Assembly: GCA_031551355.1 (NCBI GenBank)
Contig: JAVBNT010000046.1
Location: forward strand, 1-42,250
Direction of reading: 5' to 3'
DNA from: JAVBNT01 sp031551355
Lineage (GTDB): Bacteria; Vulcanimicrobiota; CADAWZ01
Length of the DNA: 42,250 nucleotides
Shown here one piece after another: positions 15,899 through 23,285 of the stretch. The notes beneath the pieces were generated by a model. That model ran no database searches. It was given only the letters and a program-made list of their open reading frames with translations, and was not told where the DNA came from. The translations under genes were made by a program, and so were the position numbers. Within the stretch, counting starts at the first letter, position 1; the number at the start of each line of letters is the position of its first letter.

Positions 15899-16279
15899 TT
15901 ATAAAGGCAATTTGATGCTGTTTTTTACCATGGATTTTTTATCGTTTATTCCCGAAAGGCTTGAATCACGGCTTTCATTGGCTCTTTCACAGTCAAGGAC
16001 TGATTGTTCCGCCGCGTTACCGCTGTCATAGTTTCCCGAGCCTGTTTGAGTAGACGCTGCTTTTTGTGCCTGATTTAAAATTTTGCCGGTGTTTATGGTG
16101 CTGTGCATGGAATCCATTCCGGTCGGATCATTAGGGACAACAGATTTGGAAACATTGCTTCCCCTTGTTGTCAGAGAGTCTGCATTCCCTGGCTTCATAA
16201 CGAACATTGCAACACCAATGCCGGCAATGATTACTAATGCAATTATTGCGAATATTATAATGTTTTTATTTTCTTTCAT
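15899..16279 (-). CDS. Small single-pass membrane protein of unknown function
   Basis: A 126-residue protein with one N-terminal transmembrane helix (residues about 7-29, IIIFAIIALVIIAGIGVAMF) followed by a polar Ser/Asn/Gly-rich tail that looks disordered and would lie outside the cytoplasm. AAGGAG is seven bases before the ATG. It is the first gene of a two-gene minus-strand unit with the helical hypothetical protein and diverges from the molybdenum hydroxylase operon. I recognise no family. Confidence 0.7.
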   Translation of the reverse strand: MKENKNIIIFAIIALVIIAGIGVAMFVMKPGNADSLTTRGSNVSKSVVPNDPTGMDSMHSTINTGKILNQAQKAASTQTGSGNYDSGNAAEQSVLDCERANESRDSSLSGINDKKSMVKNSIKLPL

Positions 16280-16433
16280 TACTGACTCCTTGTTTAGTTA
16301 TGATTCAAAGCTATAAATTTACCGTTTTTTTGGCTGAATCCTTTTATTTTTGCAGGACTTTATTTCCGTTTGCTAAACTAAGAAAATTAATGAATATAGA
16401 GTGGTGGTAAATTATTATTGAAAGGAGCTTTCT

Positions 16434-17258
16434 ATGCTTCATAGTTTTTCTTATGTTTCCCCTGAAACGAGAGCTGATTTGCTTGATTTTATGGCGGAAA
16501 AAAAAGGCCGGGCAAAAATTCTGGCCGGAGGAACCGATTTGTTTGTCGATATAAGAGCCGGGATGGCTAAACCTGACTATATTGTAGATCTGAAGAAAGT
16601 GGAAGAATATTCGGAGATAGGATTCTCTCTCGAAGAGGGCCTGTCGATCTGGCCGGCTGTTACTTTGATACAACTTATGGAGAGGGGATTTGTTAATTCG
16701 GATTATCCCCTTATCGCCCAGGCTGCCTGTGAAATAGGCTCCAAACAGCTTCGCAACAGGGCTACGGCTTTGGGTAATATATGTACGGCATCTCCTGCGG
16801 GGGATATGGCTCCGGCATTCCTTGCCCTTGGCGCCAAAGCCGAGATTGCCTCTGTCAGGGGCGTGCGGACAATCCCCTTGTCGGAATTTTTTCAAGGCGT
16901 TAAGAAAAGTGTTTTGGCTGAGGATGAAATCTTGGAACGGATTATTGTTCCGGCCGAAATTGCCGGACATCAAGGGCGGATGATGAAAATGAAGAGGATA
17001 AAAGGACATGATCTGGCTGTTGTCAGCGTGGCGATGGCAGTAATTGAGGATAAAATACGCTTTGCGGCTGCGTCATGTTCGCCGGTTCCTGTTTTTATCG
17101 GCGAGTTTTTGCTTGGTGATTCTGTTGATGACATAGTCGATAAGGCTCTGACTGCGGTATCTCCGATAGATGACGTCAGAGCCAGTGCCGATTACAGGCG
17201 TTTTATGCTGTCCGTTTATATAAAGCGCCTGATGGATATTGGAAGGAGCTGCAAATGA
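16434..17258 (+). CDS. Molybdenum hydroxylase, FAD-binding subunit (CoxM/XdhB-type)
   Basis: This subunit passes electrons from the Fe-S subunit to an external acceptor through FAD. The FAD-binding domain shows ILAGGTDLFVDIRAG near the N-terminus and GNICTASPAGDMAPAFLALGA in the middle, the two flavin-contacting motifs of the family. A CO_deh_flav_C-like domain follows (MKMKRIKGHDLAVVSVAMAV). A length of 274 residues is typical. AAAGGAG precedes the ATG. The stop overlaps the start of the next gene by four bases, so translation is coupled. Binding sites for NAD versus another acceptor cannot be told apart by eye. Confidence 0.92.
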   Translation: MLHSFSYVSPETRADLLDFMAEKKGRAKILAGGTDLFVDIRAGMAKPDYIVDLKKVEEYSEIGFSLEEGLSIWPAVTLIQLMERGFVNSDYPLIAQAACEIGSKQLRNRATALGNICTASPAGDMAPAFLALGAKAEIASVRGVRTIPLSEFFQGVKKSVLAEDEILERIIVPAEIAGHQGRMMKMKRIKGHDLAVVSVAMAVIEDKIRFAAASCSPVPVFIGEFLLGDSVDDIVDKALTAVSPIDDVRASADYRRFMLSVYIKRLMDIGRSCK

Positions 17259-17737
17259 AAATAAAAATTGATGTTAACGGTATAACTTATGAGCGTGAAA
17301 TAAAGGAAAATATTACTTTGCTGCGTTTTTTGCGGGAAGAAATAGGCCTTACGGGAACGAAAGAAGGCTGTGGCGCCGGTGAGTGCGGTGCCTGCACGGT
17401 TATACTAAACGGCAGAGCCGTAAATTCCTGTCTGGTTCTTGCTGCGGAAGCGAATGGCGGAGAAGTTCTGACAATAGAGGGTGAGGGCTGCGGTGATGAA
17501 CTTTCCGATTTGCAGAAAGCTTTCCAGAAACATCATGCCGTTCAGTGCGGATTTTGCTCTCCGGGAATGATTATGTCGGTAAAAGCTTTGCTGATGGAAA
17601 ATTCCAATCCTTCCGAACAGGATGTTTATCATGCTATTGAAGGCAATTTTTGCAGATGTACCGGTTACAAGCAAATTGCCGAAGCGGTAATGGATTTGAC
17701 CGGAAAACAAGTGAAAGAGGATTTAAAGTATGTATGA
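17255..17737 (+). CDS. Molybdenum hydroxylase, 2x[2Fe-2S] subunit (CoxS/XdhC-small type)
   Basis: A small electron-transfer subunit with an N-terminal plant-type ferredoxin domain (C-x4-C-x2-C in GCGAGECGACTV plus the downstream Cys in AVNSC). The C-terminal helical domain binds the second cluster through QCGFCSPGM and NFCRCTGY. Its 160 residues match the family. AAGGAG sits just before the ATG inside the end of the FAD-subunit gene, and its 3-prime end overlaps the large-subunit gene by eight bases. All eight expected cysteines are present. Confidence 0.95.
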   Translation: MKIKIDVNGITYEREIKENITLLRFLREEIGLTGTKEGCGAGECGACTVILNGRAVNSCLVLAAEANGGEVLTIEGEGCGDELSDLQKAFQKHHAVQCGFCSPGMIMSVKALLMENSNPSEQDVYHAIEGNFCRCTGYKQIAEAVMDLTGKQVKEDLKYV

Positions 17738-20093
17738 AAATATGTCTAAAGAGTCCTTGAAATTTGTCGGACAGCGTTCCGAAAGAATAGATACGTTTGA
17801 AAAATTAACCGGCTCGGCTGTCTATACCGGCGATATGATTTTTTCGGGGATGCTGCATGCGAAAGTGTTGAGAAGCCCACATGCCAGAGCGGAGATATTG
17901 TCGGTTGATACTTCCGCGGCTTTAGCCCTTCCCGGAGTGCATGCTGTGATAACCGGTGAAGAACTTGACTACCGCCTGGGACTTTATCTCGTTGATAAGT
18001 TTATTCTTGCCAGAGGCGTTGTCAGACATTATGGTGAGGCCGTTGCCGCGGTGGCTGCTGATTCTCTTGAAACGGCGTCGAAGGCTGCTCACCTTATAAA
18101 GGTTAATTACAAAGTTTTACCTGCGGTTACAGACCCTCTGCCGGCATTGGATAAAGATTCGCCTCTTGTTCACCCGGAGCTGGGAGAATACAGTTATGTG
18201 GAAGCTGCTTTTACACCGGTGCCCGGTACAAACATTGCCAATCATACAAAATTGAGGAAAGGCGATGTTGAAAAGGGTTTTTGTGAGGCCGACTATATTA
18301 TTGAGAGGCGTTATACGAATCCGAGTGTACAGCATGTTCCTATGGAGACCCATGTGGCCATCGGGAAATGGAGCAGGGGAGACCGTTTGAGAGTATGGAC
18401 TTCCGCACAGTCGCCTTTTACCGTCAGAAATCTGCTGGCATATTCTTTTGGACTGCCGCATAATTCTATACAGGTGCATGTGCCTTATGTAGGCGGAGGT
18501 TTTGGCGGTAAGGCCGGTATCGGAATAGAGCCGCTTGTCCTTGTTTTGTCGAGAAAAGCCGGCGGCAGACCGGTAAAACTTGTCGCTACGAGAGAGGAAG
18601 AGTTCTCTATGCTTCCGTGCAGAAGCGGTCTTGTTTATGATATTAAGACCGGAGTTTCCAAAAACGGCTGTATTACGGCACAGAAAATGACAATGTATTG
18701 GGATTCCGGTGCTTATGCCGATTATGCGGTAAATGTCACCAGGGCGTCCGGTTATTCTGCTGCCGGCCCTTATGAAATTCCCAATGCCTGGATCGACGCT
18801 TATACTATTTATACAAACAAGCCTTTTGGTACGGCTTACAGGGGATTTGGCCATGTGGAGTTTTCCTGGGGTATTGAACGCCATATGGACTTGGCGGCGA
18901 AAACTATCGGCATGGATCCTTTGGAATTTAGAAAAATTAATGCCCTTAAGCCGGGTTCTTTGACTTTGACCGGAGAGAAGATCACCGAGCATAAGGGAAA
19001 TGTTACCAAGTGTATGGAAAGTGTTGCCTCTTCCATTAATTATGGGTACCTTACCAAAGAAGAAACGGAAAGAGAGAAAATGACCGGAATGAAAATAGGC
19101 AAGGCCGTAAGTGCTTTGCATAAAGCTCCGGCAATGCCGCCTTTTACTGCCTCTGCCGTGATTCTGAGAATGAATGAGGACGGAACCGTTATTGCCAACT
19201 TTACTCTTACGGAGCTTGGGGCCGGAACTTATACTTCGGTTGCACAGATTCTTGCCGAAGAACTCAGGTTTCCAGTTGAGAAAATAAAAATTTCTATTGA
19301 AAGCGATACCGATCACGACCCTTATGACTGGCAGACGGTGGCTTCAAAAGGATTGATTTTGACCGGCAATGCCGCGATTTTGGCGGCAAGGGATCTTCTC
19401 AGCCAGGCATACGATGTTGCCGGCCGGATTTTAAGGGCTTCAGCCGTTGATCTGGATCATGATGATGAGAAAATTTTCGTAAAGCACGAAAAAGAAGAAT
19501 TTGTAAAATTCAGCCAGATAGCCGTTGGTTATGCCTATCCGGACGGCAAGGGTATCGGCGGTCCTCTGATCGGCGTTGGTAAGTATGTTGCTCAGGGGCT
19601 TACCAATCTTGACAAGGAAACCGGCCAGGGCAAACCGGCTTTAGACTGGACTTACGGTGCGCACGGACTGATTGTTGAGGTTAATGAACAGACCGGCGAG
19701 TATAACGTTTTGAAAGTTGCCTCCGCTTTTGATGTCGGACGGGTGATTAATCCGCAGGCCGTCAGGGGGCAGGCGATCGGCGGAATGCTGCAGGGACTGG
19801 GAACAGCGATGTGTGAAGGTTATCTATACAACAAGGACGGCAGACTGCTTAATCCTAACTTTACCGATAATAAGATCCCGACATCGCTTGATCTGCCTTT
19901 GGAGGTTGATGTCGCAGTTGTGGAAACCCCCCAGATCGACGGACCTTTTGGAGCCAGGGGAGTGGGTGAACACTCCATGATTGCCGTTTGCGGCGCATTG
20001 GGAAATGCCATTCAGAATGCCAGCGGGGCAGACCTGACGCATATGCCGATCAGGCAGGAAGATGTGTGGGTTGCTCTTAACAACCGGAAATAA
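17730..20093 (+). CDS. Molybdenum hydroxylase, molybdopterin-binding catalytic subunit (xanthine dehydrogenase family)
   Basis: This large subunit of the xanthine oxidase family inserts oxygen from water into a substrate C-H bond at a Mo-pterin centre. The N-terminal a/b-hammerhead domain (TGSAVYTGDMIFSGMLHAKV) precedes the two Mo-pterin domains. Key motifs are TSAQSPFTVRNL, VGGGFGGKAG, TAYRGFGHVEFSW and, near the C-terminus, GPFGARGVGEHSM with the catalytic Glu. The arginine of AYRGFG resembles xanthine dehydrogenases and aldehyde oxidoreductases, whereas CO dehydrogenases have Cys in an AYRC loop. Length 787. The substrate is unknown: xanthine, another N-heterocycle or an aldehyde are all possible. 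No XdhC chaperone or Mo-cofactor gene is nearby. Confidence 0.93.
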   Translation: MYENMSKESLKFVGQRSERIDTFEKLTGSAVYTGDMIFSGMLHAKVLRSPHARAEILSVDTSAALALPGVHAVITGEELDYRLGLYLVDKFILARGVVRHYGEAVAAVAADSLETASKAAHLIKVNYKVLPAVTDPLPALDKDSPLVHPELGEYSYVEAAFTPVPGTNIANHTKLRKGDVEKGFCEADYIIERRYTNPSVQHVPMETHVAIGKWSRGDRLRVWTSAQSPFTVRNLLAYSFGLPHNSIQVHVPYVGGGFGGKAGIGIEPLVLVLSRKAGGRPVKLVATREEEFSMLPCRSGLVYDIKTGVSKNGCITAQKMTMYWDSGAYADYAVNVTRASGYSAAGPYEIPNAWIDAYTIYTNKPFGTAYRGFGHVEFSWGIERHMDLAAKTIGMDPLEFRKINALKPGSLTLTGEKITEHKGNVTKCMESVASSINYGYLTKEETEREKMTGMKIGKAVSALHKAPAMPPFTASAVILRMNEDGTVIANFTLTELGAGTYTSVAQILAEELRFPVEKIKISIESDTDHDPYDWQTVASKGLILTGNAAILAARDLLSQAYDVAGRILRASAVDLDHDDEKIFVKHEKEEFVKFSQIAVGYAYPDGKGIGGPLIGVGKYVAQGLTNLDKETGQGKPALDWTYGAHGLIVEVNEQTGEYNVLKVASAFDVGRVINPQAVRGQAIGGMLQGLGTAMCEGYLYNKDGRLLNPNFTDNKIPTSLDLPLEVDVAVVETPQIDGPFGARGVGEHSMIAVCGALGNAIQNASGADLTHMPIRQEDVWVALNNRK

Positions 20094-20182
20094 ACGGGTA
20101 AGGCAGTGTATTTATAGTAGCATAATGTGTTAGCTGCCCGGTATTTTGAGAACATTCCTATTGTTCTCGTATTGGAGAATAT

Positions 20183-20229
20183 ATATAGGGGGCTGTCGCG
20201 TTTTTCTTAACGAGACAACCCCCCTATAT
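20183..20229. terminator. Strong hairpin terminator after the hydroxylase operon
   Basis: ATATAGGGGGCTGTC (20183-20197) pairs with GACAACCCCCCTATAT (20214-20229) with one mismatch/bulge. T-rich sequence lies in the loop and after the stem. A smaller inverted repeat GAGAACA/TGTTCTC lies just before it at 20148-20168. The left arm shares GGGGCTGTCGCG-like sequence with the terminator at 42034-42065. Confidence 0.8.
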
Positions 20230-20326
20230 TTGGAGTAAACTCTTTAAACTTTGCGAGCTAGGATGGAGCATGAAAACTTAATTTTTCTCAAAATATGCAT
20301 TTTAGTAGATCTCAATGGCCTTACAG

Positions 20327-20600
20327 GAGACTCATCCCTTCCCGCAGACTGCTTTGATTTGCTTGTTTTTTTGCTGGGACGCTCCGGAATCGACCTTTTA
20401 AGCCTCCATTTTTAATAGCACGAAGCGCAAACTCGTTCCCTTCATTCGCTTTCGCTCAGCTTCGATCACTTCAAACATGCGCTACGGTGTTGAATTATAT
20501 CAAAAAATGAATGCTAAAGGTGCCCGGTTCCTCTGCAAAAGGCAAAAAAACAAACAAATCAAACCAACAAGTCATATTGTAAATAGTAACTCAAAACATT
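20327..20600. repeat. Long palindromic dispersed repeat, copy 2
   Basis: This is the second copy of the element at 13125-13390. Shared segments include GCAGACTGCTTTG, GACGCTCCGGAATCGACC and, on the right, AAGGTGCCC followed by TTCCTC and CAAACCAAC. Within this copy the arms pair: TTGATTTGCTTG with the right arm around 20549-20565, and CCTTTTAAGCCTCCATTTTT against AAAAAATGAATGCTAAAGG. The stem differs from copy 1 at paired positions: G-C becomes A-T and C-G becomes T-A in the outer stem, and the mid-stem is wholly replaced yet still complementary. The remaining gene-free sequence, 20094-20182 and 20601-20822, shows no coding signal. Confidence 0.8.
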
Positions 20601-20822
20601 TTTGAGGATTCATACAAACAGCATACCTTACTTCTCTTCAACGCCTTGGATCTTTTTCCAAAATCGACTATTTAAGAATTGTTAAACAAAATTTGCGGAT
20701 TATATTAATATTCGGAACAACCCTGTTTGTCGGGAGCTCTATTTTTCATTCTCTTACATATCGGAATAATTCTTGTTGAGTTTTTCCGGAGACGTTTAAC
20801 CGGATTTTAGTGACAAATTGCT

Positions 20823-21485
20823 CTAGTGGGCAGGCATAAGTTTTTTTAGTGTCTGCAGTGAGTCGCTGTTGAAGCTTTTTCCCTCTGCGGATTTTATAAT
20901 TGTGTTTACAAGATAAGTCCAGTCGGTATTAAGATCGCATGTAAGATCGAGGCTGTCTGTCTCCAAAATCAGCTTTTTATGCGGGTATGCTTCAATCCAT
21001 CTGTCATAACCGTCCTGCAGCAGTTGCATATAATGCCTGTCGATGTTTTTTTCCATCTCCCTGCCCCTTGAGGCAATGCGGAACATCAACGTATCAATAC
21101 TGGCCCGCAAACAAACCATAAGATCGGGAGGCGGCAGCATATCTACCAGTATTTTGAAATGGGGCAGGTATGTTTCGGTAAAGTCTTCTTTATCCATATA
21201 ACCCATATTGCAGAGAATTTCTGCAAAAATAATATCTTCATAAATCGATCTGTCCGCCACGGTATTCATTTTGCTGTTTCGTGAATACAGGTGTTTTTCA
21301 AATCTGTCTCGCAGAAAAAACACCTGTGTTTTGAACGCATATTTATGAGGTTCTCTATAAAGCCCTTCAAGATACGGATGATCTTTAACCACTTCAAAAA
21401 AAGGGGTGAATCCCATTATTTGAGACAATATTCTTGTTACGGTTGATTTTCCGACTCCTATGGGGCCGCTGATGGTTATAAACAT
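20823..21485 (-). CDS. Deoxynucleoside kinase (dGK/dAK/dCK family)
   Basis: This salvage enzyme phosphorylates deoxynucleosides using a nucleoside triphosphate. It shows a P-loop GPIGVGKST at residues 7-15, the DRSIYED motif at about 78-84 (substrate-site Arg and helix), a substrate-lid region with VCLRASIDTLMFRIASRGREMEKNI, and a C-terminal ILETDSLDL strand. Length 220 is typical of bacterial dGK/dAK-like enzymes. Substrate preference (dG, dA or dC) cannot be settled. It is downstream of a lipoprotein gene by 21 bases on the same strand, so co-transcription is likely although the functions look unrelated. Confidence 0.93.
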   Translation of the reverse strand: MFITISGPIGVGKSTVTRILSQIMGFTPFFEVVKDHPYLEGLYREPHKYAFKTQVFFLRDRFEKHLYSRNSKMNTVADRSIYEDIIFAEILCNMGYMDKEDFTETYLPHFKILVDMLPPPDLMVCLRASIDTLMFRIASRGREMEKNIDRHYMQLLQDGYDRWIEAYPHKKLILETDSLDLTCDLNTDWTYLVNTIIKSAEGKSFNSDSLQTLKKLMPAH

Positions 21486-21506
21486 TTTGGCTGTGCCACC
21501 ACAATA

Positions 21507-22103
21507 TTAATATATTTTCTCTATTCTCAGTTCATCGATCCAGAATTTACCATGTCTGTTTATTTCAGTTGGAGGGACGCTTATCTCCAGATATGAATCA
21601 TATCGGTAGTAAAAATTGCTACGGGCTATCTCTTTTTGGTTTAAAAAATCGTTGGGGACGATATTATATTCCTGCCACTCCGTAGTTACTTCGATATTTT
21701 TTGTCAGTTGGATTTCTTTTTCCTTGTCTCTTAATACTACAGACAATGTTACCGGACTGTCGGCCCGTGCATAAAATCTTATTAAGTAGAATTTTTCGAA
21801 AGAATATGCCGTCGTTTTTATACCGGTACTGTTTTTGGTGCTGGTGGTATATTCAACTTCAAGCGCTCCCAACCCACTTTTAACATTGTTTTTGTTATAT
21901 GTTATTTTTTGATATACTCTGTTTGGATCGGTTTTTCCTATGAAAACTACCGGGACTTCAAAATTTTGACGGTATAGAGAAGTATTAAATATGGAGCCCG
22001 GGAAAGCTCCGCCTCCGCATGCGATTATTAACCCCGACACGCCCAAAATAAAAACCAGGAGATTGATCATCCCGTTAAGTATCCCGCTCATTAACGCATG
22101 CAT
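21507..22103 (-). CDS. Putative lipoprotein with carbohydrate-binding-like beta-sandwich
   Basis: The hydrophobic N-terminus MINLLVFILGVSGLIIACGGG contains an I-I-A-C lipobox, so the product is likely a lipoprotein. Translation may begin at the ATG at 22103 or at internal ATGs (22091, 22070), the last giving the cleanest signal sequence. The rest (about residues 50-198) is beta-rich. Alternating strands such as SFEKFYLIRFYARADSPVTLSVVLRDKEK and a closing GKFWIDELRIEKIY are typical of CBM-like jelly rolls. I see no catalytic motif. It precedes the deoxynucleoside kinase gene in the same unit. The ligand is unknown. Confidence 0.7.
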   Translation of the reverse strand: MHALMSGILNGMINLLVFILGVSGLIIACGGGAFPGSIFNTSLYRQNFEVPVVFIGKTDPNRVYQKITYNKNNVKSGLGALEVEYTTSTKNSTGIKTTAYSFEKFYLIRFYARADSPVTLSVVLRDKEKEIQLTKNIEVTTEWQEYNIVPNDFLNQKEIARSNFYYRYDSYLEISVPPTEINRHGKFWIDELRIEKIY

Positions 22104-22222
22104 AGCAAATTAGCTCTCTTTCGATATATTTGTTAAAAATAACATGAATCATTTTTGTTTCTTAAAATTTTCGATCATATTTTGTAAAAATCCTTTCTTA
22201 ATTAAAAATGGAAGGGAAAATA

Positions 22223-22267
22223 ATGGGTTTTTATAGAAATATAATAAATCTATATCTTCTCCTGTGA
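22223..22267 (+). CDS. Possible 14-residue leader peptide upstream of trxB
   Basis: ATG-GGT-TTT-TAT-AGA-AAT and eight more codons to TGA encode MGFYRNIINLYLLL. GGAAGGGAAAA lies six bases or so upstream. The peptide is hydrophobic and ends 42 bases before the trxB ATG. It could be a translated leader or a chance ORF; coding bias cannot be judged at this length. Confidence 0.25.
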   Translation: MGFYRNIINLYLLL

Positions 22268-22309
22268 TATGTGTTTTTTTTATCATAATTTTCAGAGTTG
22301 GAGTTTTTT

Positions 22310-23248
22310 ATGAATTACGATACAATTATTGTGGGTGCCGGCCCTGCAGGACTGACTGCCGGTATTTATGCCGCTCGATATGGTATGAATGCTTTGATTA
22401 TTGAAAAAAAATATCCCGGGGGACAGACTGTCCTGACTGAAAAAATCGAAAATTATCCGGGATTTCCGGAAGGAACAAGCGGATATGAACTGGCTTTGTC
22501 TTTTCAGAAGCAGTGCGAGAAATTTGGTGTTGAAATTATTATTGATGAAGTTTCTTCCCTGTCTGTTTCCGAAGATGGAAAACTTCATTTTGTAAATACC
22601 GCATCAGGGAAAACATATTCGTCAAAATCCGTTATTATTGCAACAGGTTTGACCCCGGTTGGGCTTGGAGTCCCGGGAGAAGACAAATTGTTTGGCCGCG
22701 GCGTTTCCCATTGTGCAACCTGTGACGGGGCGTTTTTTAAAGATAAAACGGTATTGTCCGTAGGCGGCGGGAATATTGCCCTTCAGGAATCACTTTATTT
22801 GGCAAAGATATGTTCACATATTCACCTGATACACAGAAGGGATACATTCAGAGGTGAAAAGATTCTTCTTGACCGTATAACGGCAATGAATGATAAAATT
22901 ACAATACACCGTGATACGGTGTTGCAGGAAATATTCGGAGAAACGAAAGTAGAATCCGTGCGTATAAAAAATTTAAAAACATCCGAGGAATCGGTGCTGA
23001 ATGTAGACGGAGTATTTCTTTTTACCGGCAATACGCCGTCGGCTGACTTTTTAAAAAGTTATTTGACTACGAATATATTGGGATACGTAACCGTTGATTC
23101 TTCAATGGCCACTTCCGTTCCCGGTGTCTTTGCCTGCGGCGACGTTACCGATAAACAGCTGCGCCTTGTCGTTACTGCCTGCAGTGACGGTGCCGTTGCC
23201 GCAGCGGCCGCAGAACACTATTTATCCAGGGTAAATGACCCTAAATAA
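22310..23248 (+). CDS. trxB: Thioredoxin reductase
   Basis: This flavoenzyme reduces thioredoxin with NADPH. It has the N-terminal FAD motif VGAGPAGLTAGIYAARYG, a redox-active CATC in SHCATCDGAFF at about 131-134, an NAD(P)-binding segment SVGGGNIALQESLYLA, and the C-terminal GDVTDKQLRLVVTACSDGAVAA that closes the FAD site. The HRR-type triplet region reads LIHRRDTFRGE, in line with NADPH use. Length 312 is normal. The start was moved from a TTG embedded in the ribosome site to ATG 22310, which has TTGGAG before it. trxA lies 2.7 kb downstream on the same strand. Confidence 0.95.
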   Translation: MNYDTIIVGAGPAGLTAGIYAARYGMNALIIEKKYPGGQTVLTEKIENYPGFPEGTSGYELALSFQKQCEKFGVEIIIDEVSSLSVSEDGKLHFVNTASGKTYSSKSVIIATGLTPVGLGVPGEDKLFGRGVSHCATCDGAFFKDKTVLSVGGGNIALQESLYLAKICSHIHLIHRRDTFRGEKILLDRITAMNDKITIHRDTVLQEIFGETKVESVRIKNLKTSEESVLNVDGVFLFTGNTPSADFLKSYLTTNILGYVTVDSSMATSVPGVFACGDVTDKQLRLVVTACSDGAVAAAAAEHYLSRVNDPK

Positions 23249-23285
23249 TAGAGAACATTAGACGTATTATTGAGAGTTTTTAGAG

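Noticed and set aside
18117..19316. Long minus-strand open frame opposite the molybdenum hydroxylase large subunit
   Set aside because: It is antisense to a clearly conserved enzyme and its translation shows no domain.
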